From: Oscillospiraceae bacterium
GTDB taxonomy: Bacteria > Bacillota > Clostridia > Oscillospirales > Ruminococcaceae
Direction of reading: 5' to 3'
Assembly: GCA_021201135.1 (NCBI GenBank)
Contig: JAJQGT010000006.1
Span: forward strand, 285,254-349,253
DNA length: 64,000 nt
This document shows positions 41,917 to 51,236 of this stretch, piece by piece (position 1 is the first letter of the stretch; every line of letters starts with the position of its first letter). Made by a program: the position numbers and the translations under genes. Below the pieces are notes generated by a model that saw nothing but the letters and a program-made list of their open reading frames with translations, was not told the origin of the DNA and did no database searches.

Positions 41917-42114
41917 GACAAGAAAATCTTCGATTACGTCTTTGAAGTGAATCAAAGAAAGTTGATAACGATTCATAAGCTCCGCAAGTCCGGCTACAGC
42001 CTCTTTGTCTGCGCTTATGTCGCTGATTTCCGCTATTATCACTTCGGAATCAACGGCGACTATTCCGTAAGTGCACATACCTTTACAGCTTTCAACAATC
42101 TTATATGTAACCAT
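41905..42114 (-). CDS. DUF6514-type small protein
   Basis: 69 residues; the pattern TYGI...EISDIS.D...V..L.......S..HF.DV.EDFL matches the DUF6514 family of Clostridia, whose function is unknown. Start with GGAGGTG at five bases. That Shine-Dalgarno is partly enclosed in a 7-bp hairpin (42123-42142). The last codons and stop fall in the third copy of an 18-bp tandem repeat. It is read with the downstream hydrolase from the promoter at 42145-42172. Confidence 0.82.
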   Translation of the reverse strand: MVTYKIVESCKGMCTYGIVAVDSEVIIAEISDISADKEAVAGLAELMNRYQLSLIHFKDVIEDFLVREY

Positions 42115-42122
42115 ATTTTCAC

Positions 42123-42142
42123 CTCCGATTGAATTATCGGAG
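42123..42142 (-). promoter_or_regulatory. Hairpin enclosing the DUF6514 ribosome binding site
   Basis: CTCCGAT (42123-42129) and ATCGGAG (42136-42142) pair with a 6-nt loop; the Shine-Dalgarno GGAGG overlaps the 3' arm of the RNA. Could lower or regulate translation. Confidence 0.5.
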
Positions 42143-42144
42143 AT

Positions 42145-42172
42145 ATAATATCACGGTGAAAACAGATTTCAA
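42145..42172 (-). promoter_or_regulatory. Promoter of DUF6514-hydrolase
   Basis: Minus strand: -35 TTGAAA (42167-42172), 16-bp spacer, -10 TATTAT (42145-42150). Confidence 0.65.
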
Positions 42173-42214
42173 GAAGAATTTTGTCGATGTAAAGCCGAAA
42201 AAGCTTTACTGTTG

Positions 42215-43513
42215 TCAGACCTTATCGAAGATGAGCTTCGGCTTTTCAACCGGCTCGGGTGAAATGCTCAAAGAGTCTGTATAAATGATTGACGAGTGAA
42301 GAAGCGTTTCCTGCTTGTTTGAGTAGAGTGTTGTCAAAAGGTCGCCCTTCTTGACTTCGTCGCCGGTTTTCTTTTCAATGATTATTCCGGCTTCAAAGTC
42401 TATCGGGTCACCCTTTTTCATTCTGCCTGCACCGAGAGCGGATGAAGCTCTGCCAATCTGGGCGGTGTTCATCGACTGGATTACGCCGTCGGTCTCGGCA
42501 CGAACCTCGAGGCTGAATTGAGCCTTCGGGAACAAATCCGTATTATCCGCCCAATCGGCATTGCCACCCTGAGCCGAAATCCACTCCTTGAACTTTTCGA
42601 ATGCTGAACCGCTGTTAAGGGCAGTTTCAGCCATTTTGAGGGCGCTTTCGTGAGATATCTCGTGGCACATCGAAAGAAGCGTTGAAGCGAGCTCCAAACA
42701 AAGCTCTCTCAGCTCGCCCTTGGTCTCACCCTTGAGAACAGAAATAGCTTCAAGAATCTCAAGAGAGTTTCCAACGCACTTTCCGAGAGGCATGTCCATA
42801 TTGGTTATGAGTGCGGAGACGTTTCTTCCGCACCTTCTGCCGATTTCAACCATCTTTTCCGCCAGAACCTTTGCCGATTCGGCATCGGACATGAACGCTC
42901 CGCTACCGGCTTTTACGTCAAGAACAATCGACTTGGCGCCGGCGGCAAGCTTCTTCGACATGACGCTCGAAGCAATAAGAGGAATACTATCTACCGTTGC
43001 GGTAACGTCACGGAGAGCATAGAGCTTCTTGTCGGCAGGAGTCATGTTGCCGGTCTGACCGATAACGCAGATGCCGATTTTTCTTGTTTGCTCAAGAAAT
43101 TCTTCCTCACTCAGCTCGGTTCTGTATCCCCTGATTGATTCAAGCTTGTCAATGGTTCCGCCGGTGTGCCCGAGTCCCCTGCCGCTCATCTTTGCGAAAA
43201 CTCCGCCGCAGGATGCGACCAAAGGCGCAACAATGAGTGAGGTCTTGTCTCCTACTCCGCCGGTTGAATGCTTGTCGCAGGTCATATTCCCAAATTCGGA
43301 CAGATCGAGTTGATCGCCTGAATCCGCCATTGCAAACGTGAGAGTTGCGGTTTCGCGGTCGGTCATCGAATTGAAGCAGATTGCCATTGCAAGAGCAGAC
43401 ATCTGATAATCCGGAATACTGCCGTCGGTAAAGCCGTCAACTGCATACTTGATTTCCTCATCCGTCAGTTCATATCCTCGGCGCTTTTTGAGGATTATAT
43501 CGTACATTGTCAT
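42215..43513 (-). CDS. pdp: Pyrimidine-nucleoside phosphorylase
   Basis: 432-residue NP-II family phosphorylase, cleaving uridine, thymidine or deoxyuridine with phosphate. It shows the phosphate-binding DKHSTGGVGDKTS, the family signature SGRGLGHTGGTIDKLESI, and a C-terminal domain with GRASSALGAGR. Thymidine phosphorylase (deoA) is the alternative name; length and sequence fit the Bacillus Pdp type. Last gene of the deoxynucleoside salvage group, 11 bases behind cdd. AGGAG precedes the ATG. Confidence 0.93.
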   Translation of the reverse strand: MTMYDIILKKRRGYELTDEEIKYAVDGFTDGSIPDYQMSALAMAICFNSMTDRETATLTFAMADSGDQLDLSEFGNMTCDKHSTGGVGDKTSLIVAPLVASCGGVFAKMSGRGLGHTGGTIDKLESIRGYRTELSEEEFLEQTRKIGICVIGQTGNMTPADKKLYALRDVTATVDSIPLIASSVMSKKLAAGAKSIVLDVKAGSGAFMSDAESAKVLAEKMVEIGRRCGRNVSALITNMDMPLGKCVGNSLEILEAISVLKGETKGELRELCLELASTLLSMCHEISHESALKMAETALNSGSAFEKFKEWISAQGGNADWADNTDLFPKAQFSLEVRAETDGVIQSMNTAQIGRASSALGAGRMKKGDPIDFEAGIIIEKKTGDEVKKGDLLTTLYSNKQETLLHSSIIYTDSLSISPEPVEKPKLIFDKV

Positions 43514-43524
43514 AGTAATTGCTC

Positions 43525-43938
43525 CTATCTTTCAAGTCTGTCAGGCTTGAAGCCGTATGGGAGAAGCTCCGCAAGCGTGACGGTTGTGATATCGGATTTT
43601 GTGACCATGTGGATTCTGAAATCGTCGTCGCAGAATTCTCTCATTACCTGTCTGCAAACGCCGCAGGGAGAGAAAATCTCGTCGTCAAGCACTCCGTCCT
43701 TACCGCCGCAGACGGCAATGTCGGTGAATTCACGCTTGCCGTCGAACACAGCTTTGAAGAAAGCCGTTCTTTCGGCGCAATTCGATACGCCATAGCTTGC
43801 GTTTTCGATGTTGGCTCCTGTATAGACGGTTCCGTCGGCACAGAGAAGTGCGGCTCCGACCTTATACCCGGAATAGGGCGAATATGCACTTGCCATCGCT
43901 TCCACTGCCATCTTGGAAAGCTCTTCTCTTGTAATCAT
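43525..43938 (-). CDS. cdd: Cytidine deaminase
   Basis: 137-residue zinc enzyme deaminating cytidine and deoxycytidine. It has YSGYKVGAAL, the catalytic NCAERTA with the proton-shuttle Glu, and the zinc cysteines in PCGVCRQ. Homotetrameric type. Only two bases separate it from deoB upstream, and pdp follows, so it feeds uridine or deoxyuridine to the phosphorylase. Confidence 0.96.
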   Translation of the reverse strand: MITREELSKMAVEAMASAYSPYSGYKVGAALLCADGTVYTGANIENASYGVSNCAERTAFFKAVFDGKREFTDIAVCGGKDGVLDDEIFSPCGVCRQVMREFCDDDFRIHMVTKSDITTVTLAELLPYGFKPDRLER

Positions 43939-43940
43939 AC

Positions 43941-45110
43941 TCAGCCCTCTTTCAGAATTTCACCAAGGAAGCTTTCGGCGAAGAAATGACTTTCAACATT
44001 GAAGTAGTCGCAGACAGTTGAAGCAATGCCGGTAAATGACTGCAGGGTTCCCATATTGACGGGATTTACTTTTTCGCCGTAAACAATTAGCGGAACATAC
44101 TCACGAGAGTGGTCGGTGCTTACGTCTCCCGGGTCACAGCCGTGGTCAGCGGTAATCATGAGAATATCATCAGGCTTCATATCGGCAATAAATCCACCGA
44201 GCCATGAGTCGAATTCATTCAAAGCTGTTGCGTAGCCAACGGCGTTGTTTCTGTGACCATAGACCATGTCGAAGTCAACCAAGTTCGTAAAGCACAAGCC
44301 TTCGAAATCCATATTCTGAGCTACTATTGTATCCCGCATGCAATCCGGGTTACCGTGCGACAGGAGCGACTTTGTTATTCCTCTTGCGGCGAAAATATCG
44401 GTTATCTTGCCGACTGCGATAACATCTTTTCCGGAAGCCTTAAGAGCATCGAGCATCGTTTCAGATGTAGGCTCCAAAGAAAAGTCTTTTCGGTCGGCGG
44501 TACGGGTGAAATTGCCCGGTTCGCCTGTAAAGGGTCTTGCAATTACACGTCCGACTGCGTTGTCGCCGGTGAGAATTTCCCAGGCAATCCTGCAATCATC
44601 ATACAGTTCTTCAAGAGGCACCACATCGGTGTGAGCCGCAATCTGGAAGACGCTGTCGGCGGAGGTGTAGACAATGAGCTTGCCGGTCTTTATATGCTCT
44701 TCGCCGTAATCACGGATTACATCGGTGCCGGAATACGGAAGATTGCAGAGAACTCCCCTGCCGGTCTTCTCGGAAAACTCATTCAGTATTTCCTCGGAAA
44801 AGCCGTTCGGGAATGTCGGCATCGGCTTGTCCGAAACGATGCCCGCCATCTCCCAGTGACCGGTCGTGGTGTCCTTGCCCATTGACTTCTCACGGAGTCT
44901 TGCGACTGCGGCGGTTGGGTTAGCAGTCTCGCCTAAGAACGATAGCCCCTCGATATTTCCGATTCCCATCTTCTGCATATTAGGGATGTTTAAGATTCCC
45001 GTGTTATAACAGCTTCTCAGGGTATTTGTGCCCTCATCGCCAAAAAGATTGGCATCCGGGAGAGCACCGCAACCCACGCTGTCCAAAACTATCAAAAATA
45101 CTCTTTTCAT
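43941..45110 (-). CDS. deoB: Phosphopentomutase
   Basis: 389-residue alkaline-phosphatase-superfamily mutase converting (deoxy)ribose-1-phosphate to the 5-phosphate. N-terminal metal site VLDSVGCGALPDA, the phosphorylated Thr in GKDTTTGHWEMAG, and the C-terminal TADHGCDP are all in place. It joins the phosphorylases (deoD, pdp) to the aldolase deoC. Confidence 0.96.
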   Translation of the reverse strand: MKRVFLIVLDSVGCGALPDANLFGDEGTNTLRSCYNTGILNIPNMQKMGIGNIEGLSFLGETANPTAAVARLREKSMGKDTTTGHWEMAGIVSDKPMPTFPNGFSEEILNEFSEKTGRGVLCNLPYSGTDVIRDYGEEHIKTGKLIVYTSADSVFQIAAHTDVVPLEELYDDCRIAWEILTGDNAVGRVIARPFTGEPGNFTRTADRKDFSLEPTSETMLDALKASGKDVIAVGKITDIFAARGITKSLLSHGNPDCMRDTIVAQNMDFEGLCFTNLVDFDMVYGHRNNAVGYATALNEFDSWLGGFIADMKPDDILMITADHGCDPGDVSTDHSREYVPLIVYGEKVNPVNMGTLQSFTGIASTVCDYFNVESHFFAESFLGEILKEG

Positions 45111-45122
45111 TATGTTATCCTC

Positions 45123-45848
45123 TTAGAGACGAATTGCCGTGTTAAGCGCGATTTCCATCATCTGAGTGAAGGAGTTCTGTCTCTCCTCGGCAGTAGTAAC
45201 TTCACCGGTAACAAGGCTGTCAGAGATTGTGCACATTGCGAGGGCTTTCTTCTTTGCCCTTGCGGCATTCATATAGAGAGCCGCCGCTTCCATCTCGATA
45301 GCCATAACGCCCATCTTCTGCCAGCCGGGATTGGCGGTTGTGTTGTCGCCATAGAAAACATCGGAGGAAAGAAGATTGCCGACATGATATGTGGCGCCGA
45401 GCTTCTGTGCTTCTTCAACGGCAACACTCAAAAGTCCGAAATCGCAGATTGGAGCAAAGGTGCCCTGAAGCTTGAAGGTTTCGGCATATCTCGAATCGGT
45501 GCAGGCACCCTGCCCGAAAACTATATCACGGACGTGGATATTTTCATGAAGAGTTCCGGCAGAGCCGATGCGGATGATATTTTCAACTCCAAAGAAATTG
45601 AAAAGCTCATAGGAATAGATGCCGATTGAAGGCATGCCCATGCCGCTCGCCATAACGGAGACCGGCTCGCCCTTGTAAAGACCGGTGTAGCCCTGGACGC
45701 CTCTTACGTTATTTACGAGCTTCAGATCGCTGAGATAATCATGTGCTATCTTCGAGGATCTGAGAGGGTCGCCGGGCATAAGTACGGTTTTTGCAAAATA
45801 TCCGCCTTCCTCAAGCTGGATATGCGGTGTGGATTTAACTTCACTCAT
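45123..45848 (-). CDS. deoD: Purine-nucleoside phosphorylase (hexameric DeoD type)
   Basis: 241 residues of the PNP/UDP phosphorylase family. VLMPGDPLR and RIGSAGTL bind phosphate, and MEAAALY and ISDSLVTGE line the base site with the catalytic Asp. Cleaves purine (deoxy)nucleosides. Its ATG overlaps the deoC stop (TAATG), so the two are coupled. Confidence 0.95.
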   Translation of the reverse strand: MSEVKSTPHIQLEEGGYFAKTVLMPGDPLRSSKIAHDYLSDLKLVNNVRGVQGYTGLYKGEPVSVMASGMGMPSIGIYSYELFNFFGVENIIRIGSAGTLHENIHVRDIVFGQGACTDSRYAETFKLQGTFAPICDFGLLSVAVEEAQKLGATYHVGNLLSSDVFYGDNTTANPGWQKMGVMAIEMEAAALYMNAARAKKKALAMCTISDSLVTGEVTTAEERQNSFTQMMEIALNTAIRL

Positions 45849-46507
45849 TATAGTAGCTCCTTTTCTTTGACTATTTTTACTATTCTTGATGTTCCGAGGC
45901 GGTCAGCTCCAAGCTTGATGAACTCCTCGGCATCATCTATTGACTTGATTCCGCCAGCCGCTTTGATTTTAAGCCCGCCGGTCACATGAGCCTTGAAGAG
46001 TGCGACGTCTTCCTTTGTGGCGCCTGCCGTCGAGAAGCCGGTCGAGGTCTTGATGAAGTCGGCACCGGAATTTGAGACGATTTCACACATTTTGATTTTC
46101 TCTTCGTCGGTAAGAAGACAGGTTTCGATAATAACCTTCAGTACCTTATCGCCACAAGCTTTTTTAAGCTCAGAAATTTCCGACTGAATCTCAGTGTATT
46201 TCTTATCCTTGAGCCAGCCGATATTTATTACCATGTCAATCTCATCTGCACCGTTCTTGAGGGCATCCTCGGTCTCGAAAAGCTTCGTTGCAGTGGTCGA
46301 GTAACCGTTGGGGAAGCCGATAACCGTGCAGATCGGGAGTTTATCTCCGACATACTCCTTTGCCTGTTTGACGTATGAGCAAGGAATGCAGACGGAAGCG
46401 GTGTGATACTTCATTCCGTCATCACAGATAGCCTTGATTTCCTCCCATGTAGCCCCCTGCGACAAAAGAGTGTGATCGCACATTGAAAGTATTGTTTTAA
46501 TATCCAT
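45848..46507 (-). CDS. deoC: Deoxyribose-phosphate aldolase
   Basis: 219-residue class I aldolase splitting deoxyribose-5-phosphate into glyceraldehyde-3-phosphate and acetaldehyde. The Schiff-base lysine is in FIKTSTGFS, and the second lysine in KAAGGIKS; the Asp in [10 protein letters not shown] is also kept. First of deoC-deoD-deoB-cdd-pdp. I could not find a convincing promoter in the 61 bases before it, so it may be read from the upstream lipoprotein/nrd transcript. Confidence 0.96.
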   Translation of the reverse strand: MDIKTILSMCDHTLLSQGATWEEIKAICDDGMKYHTASVCIPCSYVKQAKEYVGDKLPICTVIGFPNGYSTTATKLFETEDALKNGADEIDMVINIGWLKDKKYTEIQSEISELKKACGDKVLKVIIETCLLTDEEKIKMCEIVSNSGADFIKTSTGFSTAGATKEDVALFKAHVTGGLKIKAAGGIKSIDDAEEFIKLGADRLGTSRIVKIVKEKELL

Positions 46508-46568
46508 AACTTTGTCTCCTATCTTATGTTTTTATAAATAAGCTCACAGCTGAAGCTACTAGCTCATG

Positions 46569-48194
46569 CTATTGCTTTTTTACCGTTTCAAAAATCGCCG
46601 CACCCGAAAATACGTCATACTCGAGTCCCGAAACATCATCCACAGTAAAGACAAATTTCTCGGAATACCATAGCGGCAGGCACTGATACGAAGAGATAAT
46701 ATCCTTCTCCGCTTCTGATATGGCGTATATTGCAGATGACAAGGTGGAATACTTGCCGGCTGATTCTATCGCTTCGGCACAGCTCTCGTTTGAGATTCCA
46801 TAGGTTCCGTCAGAGAAGGCTTCGATATAATCAAACGCAGAGCCGGACGATGATTCAATTTCGACAAGGCAGATTTCGTAATCACCGCTCGCAAGGCGTG
46901 AAGCATAATCCGATTCGTTTACGATATCTATCCCTATGCCAATACCGAGCGTATCGTTCAGCATTCCGGTAACAAGTGAAAGATAATCGGTGTATTCGAA
47001 CGTGTCGGGAACCATTATCTTCAAGCCGTAGAGAGTCAGCTTTTCACTGTCAGTGAGAGTGAAGCTCCACTTATATTCGGCAAGCTGTTCGTTATAAATC
47101 AGGATATCCTCGAATGAGCTGTCGGCACTCTTACGATAATTCGAGCTTCCGACATAAGCGTCATATGGGATTATACCGTAAGCGGCTGTAAGGATATCCG
47201 GAGTTTCGGTGTCAAGTGCTTCCCTGTCGATTGCCATCGAGATTATTTCAGCAACTTCCGTCCTTGAAAGGATTTCATTCTCGGGATTTACTACGAGTCC
47301 GCAGAAATAAACCGAATAGCTCCGATATGTCGACTCTTCAAGCGAGCTTTCAAAGGTCGATGATATATAAACATCGGTTGTACCGCCTGTAAAGTCCGAA
47401 AGCCTTACAGCTTCGTCACTTTCAATCAGGTAATTAACGCCATATGGATAGACGTCATTGAACTCGCTGTAGTAATCATTACGACGAAGACGAACGTAGT
47501 TATCGGTGCTGTACTCCTCGTGGAGCCAATATCTGACGTAAAACGCGCCATTTGAAGCGATGCACTCGGCTTCGAGACCGTATTTTCCCTTGCAGGATTC
47601 GAAGAATTCCTCGTTGCAAGGAGATGCGGGAAGCCGTGTAAGAAGGCTCAGGAACTCGGCATTTGGATATTCGAGAGTTATCACAAGGGTGTAATCGTCT
47701 GTGGCGTGCACGCCGATTTCCGTCAGTTCTGCTTCACCGTTATATGCGGCTTCGGAATTGAGAATCGAGAAATAATCGGAAGCATATGGCGAACCGGTTT
47801 CAGAACTAAAAAGCCTTCTGAAAGCAAATTCGTAGTCATAGGCAGTTACTGGACCTTCCCAGTCAGCTGTCGTCTTCCATGCGTATCTTTCATCAAGATA
47901 AAACGTGTAGGTCAAGCCGTCTGCGGAAATGGTATAGTCGCTCGCTCCGGCTGTGGAGATTGTGCCGTCGGAATCCTGCTTCAGGAGTCCAACAAACATG
48001 TTCTTCAGAATTGCGATTGAGCTTTCGTCTGTAGCAATCTGCGGGTCGAGGATTTCCGGGTCATCGGAAAGGCTGATTTTGAAGATATAGCCGGTACCGT
48101 CATCGCTGAAAAATTCAATAACCCTCTCTAAAGGGGAACAAGCCGTCATGAAAACAAGACAGCTTATCAGCGAAAAGAGTAATATTTTTTTCAT
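46569..48194 (-). CDS. SBP family 5 (OppA-like) extracellular lipoprotein
   Basis: 541 residues with a lipoprotein signal peptide (MKKILLFSLISCLVFMTAC, lipobox MTAC, Cys about 19) and an oligopeptide-binding-protein fold: DPEILDPQ near the start, a conserved Y.FAFRRL region, and the family-type C-terminal LPLWYSEKF. No permease or ATPase of an Opp system is near; it lies alone between nrdG and deoC. The start at 48192-48194 lacks a clear Shine-Dalgarno, instead following a small AACCG-TTT-CGGTT dyad. The ligand is unknown; a peptide is likely, though nucleoside-related use is conceivable from context. Confidence 0.82.
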   Translation of the reverse strand: MKKILLFSLISCLVFMTACSPLERVIEFFSDDGTGYIFKISLSDDPEILDPQIATDESSIAILKNMFVGLLKQDSDGTISTAGASDYTISADGLTYTFYLDERYAWKTTADWEGPVTAYDYEFAFRRLFSSETGSPYASDYFSILNSEAAYNGEAELTEIGVHATDDYTLVITLEYPNAEFLSLLTRLPASPCNEEFFESCKGKYGLEAECIASNGAFYVRYWLHEEYSTDNYVRLRRNDYYSEFNDVYPYGVNYLIESDEAVRLSDFTGGTTDVYISSTFESSLEESTYRSYSVYFCGLVVNPENEILSRTEVAEIISMAIDREALDTETPDILTAAYGIIPYDAYVGSSNYRKSADSSFEDILIYNEQLAEYKWSFTLTDSEKLTLYGLKIMVPDTFEYTDYLSLVTGMLNDTLGIGIGIDIVNESDYASRLASGDYEICLVEIESSSGSAFDYIEAFSDGTYGISNESCAEAIESAGKYSTLSSAIYAISEAEKDIISSYQCLPLWYSEKFVFTVDDVSGLEYDVFSGAAIFETVKKQ

Positions 48195-48216
48195 AACCGA
48201 AACGGTTCTATGGGTT

Positions 48217-48744
48217 TTATAAGTCAACGACAACAGCCCATGTATCCTCGGGCAATCCTTCCGTGAATTTTTCAAGCGTTTTGGAAACGTCAATAATCCG
48301 CTGATTGGTGCTTCCTCTGAAACGACATTCATAGCTCTTGAGCGAGAGAACGAATCTTCCGTCAACGAGCCAGTCTATGGTTTTCAGGAGCTCCATATAG
48401 CCGTTTTCCTCGTTTGCATTCTTGAGTAGATGCTCAACGGTGTAGCCGGTATAGGATATTACTCCCAAGCCGTTCGCTTTCAGCTTGCGTCCAAGCTCTG
48501 CCAAAGGCTTTGCCTGACAAAACGGCTCGCCGCCGCTGAACGTGACGCCGTCCAGCAGCGGATTCTGAATGATTTTTTCGTAAAGCGCATCCGTATCGTC
48601 GTCATATCCTCCCGAAAAATCGTGAGTCTGCGGATTGTGGCAACCCTCACAATGATGAGGACAGCCCTGAACGAAAACGGTGTATCTGATTCCGGGACCG
48701 TCGACGATCGACTCGCCGACGACACCGGACATTCTGAGTTTCAT
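48217..48744 (-). CDS. nrdG: Anaerobic ribonucleotide reductase activating protein
   Basis: 175-residue radical-SAM enzyme that installs the glycyl radical on NrdD. CPHHCEGCHN (CxxxCxxC) binds the iron-sulphur cluster, followed by TFSGGEP, the SAM-binding GGE motif. It lies 17 bases behind nrdD, the normal order. Confidence 0.95.
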   Translation of the reverse strand: MKLRMSGVVGESIVDGPGIRYTVFVQGCPHHCEGCHNPQTHDFSGGYDDDTDALYEKIIQNPLLDGVTFSGGEPFCQAKPLAELGRKLKANGLGVISYTGYTVEHLLKNANEENGYMELLKTIDWLVDGRFVLSLKSYECRFRGSTNQRIIDVSKTLEKFTEGLPEDTWAVVVDL

Positions 48745-48761
48745 AGTGAGCCTCCGATAAT

Positions 48762-51086
48762 TTACTCGGTGATTGAATGCTTGACTCTGTCTCTTTCCTC
48801 TGCACGCTTGGCGTCGTTGAAGCGGTCGAGCGTTCCGACAAGGTAACCGGTGATTCTGCGGATTCTCTCGAAGCCATAGCTACCCTCGTGCTCTTTTCTG
48901 CCGCACTTAGGGCAGGTATCGCCGATTATGCCTGTGAAGCCACAGCAAGGGTCTCTGTCGACGGGGTGGTTGATTGAGCCGTAGCCAATGCCGGATTCCT
49001 TCATGAAGCGAATAATCTTCTCGAACGCATCAAGATTCTGCAAGGGATCTCCATCAAGCTCGACATAGCTGATGTGTCCAGCATTTGTGAGTGCATGGTA
49101 AGGAGCTTCGATTCTTATCTTCTCGAAAGCGCTGATGGGATAGTAAACAGGAACGTGGAATGAGTTGGTGTAATACTCTCTGTTGGTTACACCTTCGATA
49201 GAGCCGTACTTTTCACGGTCGATTCTTACGAATCTTCCCGAAAGACCTTCGGCGGGTGTCGCAAGAAGCGACCAGTTGAGGTGGGTCTTCTCGGTTTCGG
49301 CGTCGAGTCTTGCTCTCATTCTTGAAATAATCTCATAGCCGAGCTTCCTTGCCTCTTCGCTTTCACCGTGGTGCTTGCCGATAAGAGCCTTGAGGGTCTC
49401 GGCAAGACCTATGAAGCCGATGGAAAGAGTGCCGTGCTTGAGGACTTCGCCGACGGTGTCATCGGCGGAAAGCTTCTCGGAGTCGAGCCATACGCCCTGC
49501 CCCATGAGGAACGGGTAGTTCTTGACCTTCTTTTCCGACTGAATCTTGAATCTTGCCATAAGCTGCTCGATAACGAGCTCCATCATGTCGTCAAGCTTCT
49601 TGTAGAAGAGATCTACGTCGCCCTTCGACTCGATTGCAAGTCTCGGCAGGTTGATAGATGTGAACGAAAGATTGCCTCTTCCGGTGACTATCTGACGGGT
49701 CGGATCATAGGCGTTGCCTATAACTCTTGTGCGGCAACCCATATAGGCGATTTCAGTGTCAGGGTCGCCCTCCTTGTAGTACTGGAGGTTGAACGGAGCG
49801 TCGATGAACGAGAAGTTCGGGAAGAGACGCTTGGCGGAAACCTTGCATGCAAGCTTGAACATGTCGTAGTTCGGGTCGCCGGGGTTGTAGTTGATGCCTT
49901 CCTTGACCTTGAAGATGTGAATCGGGAAGATGGGAGTTTCACCGTTTCCGAGACCCGCATCCTCGGCAAGGAGGATATTTCTTATAACCATTCTGCCCTC
50001 TGTCGAGGTGTCTGTTCCATAGTTGATGGAGCTGAACGGAGTCTGAGCACCGGCACGGGAGTTCATGGTGTTGAGGTTATGGATAAGAGCTTCCATTGCC
50101 TGATAAGTTGCCTTGTCGGTTTCCTTGACGGAAGACTCATAAGCAAATTTCTGAATCTTTGCAATCTCTTCATCAGAGCAGTATTTCTTGAGATACTCAG
50201 CCTCAGCCGCACGGTATTCGTCGGTCATGTCAAGAGTCGGAACCAAGCCCTTGTGTGCAAGCTCATCAAGATAATTTCTGACGTAGTCCCCCGCTCCGAC
50301 AGAATCGACGTTATCGACAAGCTCCAATGAACGGATGACGTTGTCGCGATAACGGTGCATGAAGGTCTTCTTTACGCCCTCCGCCATGTCGTAGTCGAAC
50401 TTTGGAATCGACTGACCGCCGTGCTGGTCATTCTGGTTGGACTGGATGGCGATGCAGGCAAGCGCCGCATAGCTCGAAATCTCGTTCGGGGTTCTCAGGT
50501 GTCCGTGACCGGTCGAAAAGCCGTTCTTGAAAAGCTTGGTGAGATCAATCTGTGTGCAGGTGGTTGTGAGAGTATAGAAGTCGAGGTCGTGAATGTGGAT
50601 ATCACCCTCGGAGTGAGCCTTGGCAAACTTCGGGTCGAGGACATACATCTCGTAGAATTCCTTTGCGCCGCAGGAGCCGTACTTGAGCATGGTGCCCATT
50701 GCGGTGTCGCCATCTATGTTGGCGTTCTCACGCTTGGTGTCGCTGTCCTTGGCGGAGCTGAAGGTGAGCTCCTCATAGATCTTCATGATCTTCGTGTTCA
50801 TCTCACGAACTCTCGTCCTGTTGGCTCTGTAGAGGATATAAGCCTTTGCGGTGGATGCGTGACCTTCTTCGATAAGAGTTCTCTCAACTTCGTCCTGAAT
50901 CTCTTCTACCGTGGGAATTTTCTTGCCGCTCGCCTCAACAGCGTCGCACACTCTTCCCGCAATTTCAAGAGCCTGATCGTAATCGGTGCCGCCGACAGAT
51001 TCCGCGGCTCTATATATAGCACTCGCTATCTTTTCAACATTGAAGGTGACTATTCTTCCGTCCCTTTTCTGAATTTTGGTAATCAT
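48762..51086 (-). CDS. nrdD: Anaerobic ribonucleoside-triphosphate reductase
   Basis: 774-residue class III RNR that makes deoxynucleotides under anoxia. It has an N-terminal ATP-cone (about 1-90, KRDGRIVTFNVEKIASAIY), the catalytic barrel, a C-terminal zinc site (CCGFTG and CPKCG), and the glycyl-radical segment RRITGYLVGTLDRFND. The start at 51084-51086 has GGAGG at proper spacing; eleven upstream codons are excluded. Transcription starts at a consensus promoter covered by NrdR-box-like sites. Confidence 0.97.
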   Translation of the reverse strand: MITKIQKRDGRIVTFNVEKIASAIYRAAESVGGTDYDQALEIAGRVCDAVEASGKKIPTVEEIQDEVERTLIEEGHASTAKAYILYRANRTRVREMNTKIMKIYEELTFSSAKDSDTKRENANIDGDTAMGTMLKYGSCGAKEFYEMYVLDPKFAKAHSEGDIHIHDLDFYTLTTTCTQIDLTKLFKNGFSTGHGHLRTPNEISSYAALACIAIQSNQNDQHGGQSIPKFDYDMAEGVKKTFMHRYRDNVIRSLELVDNVDSVGAGDYVRNYLDELAHKGLVPTLDMTDEYRAAEAEYLKKYCSDEEIAKIQKFAYESSVKETDKATYQAMEALIHNLNTMNSRAGAQTPFSSINYGTDTSTEGRMVIRNILLAEDAGLGNGETPIFPIHIFKVKEGINYNPGDPNYDMFKLACKVSAKRLFPNFSFIDAPFNLQYYKEGDPDTEIAYMGCRTRVIGNAYDPTRQIVTGRGNLSFTSINLPRLAIESKGDVDLFYKKLDDMMELVIEQLMARFKIQSEKKVKNYPFLMGQGVWLDSEKLSADDTVGEVLKHGTLSIGFIGLAETLKALIGKHHGESEEARKLGYEIISRMRARLDAETEKTHLNWSLLATPAEGLSGRFVRIDREKYGSIEGVTNREYYTNSFHVPVYYPISAFEKIRIEAPYHALTNAGHISYVELDGDPLQNLDAFEKIIRFMKESGIGYGSINHPVDRDPCCGFTGIIGDTCPKCGRKEHEGSYGFERIRRITGYLVGTLDRFNDAKRAEERDRVKHSITE

Positions 51087-51189
51087 TTTTCTTCCTCCGT
51101 CTGGGTAATATTTCTGCAATTCATCTCAAAATCGGGTTTAAGGAGTTATATTTTAAACCGGAAGATGTTGTTGTCACGAAAGCTTACGA

Positions 51190-51236
51190 ACACAACATAT
51201 TGGGCTTGAAGTTCCAGTAAGTCAAGTATATTGTAT
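51190..51236 (-). promoter_or_regulatory. Two NrdR-box-like operators before nrdD
   Basis: Site 1 at 51190-51205 (ACACAACATATTGGGC) matches about 13 of 16 bases of the ACACWATATATWGTGT-type box. Site 2 at 51221-51236 shares the TATATTGT core and overlaps the -10. They start exactly 31 bp apart, the three-helical-turn spacing known for NrdR boxes. Confidence 0.65.

Noticed and set aside
41835-41921. Longer start of the hydrolase giving an SENTKH-repeat N-terminus
   Set aside because: The repeats come from the intergenic 18-bp tandem array; a strong ribosome binding site favours the start at 41834.
46508-46568. Promoter for deoC
   Set aside because: A TATAAA-like box exists but no -35 at correct spacing; I could not support it.
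49368-50330. 320-codon plus-strand open frame opposite nrdD
   Set aside because: Shadow of the nrdD codon pattern; low-complexity translation without motifs.
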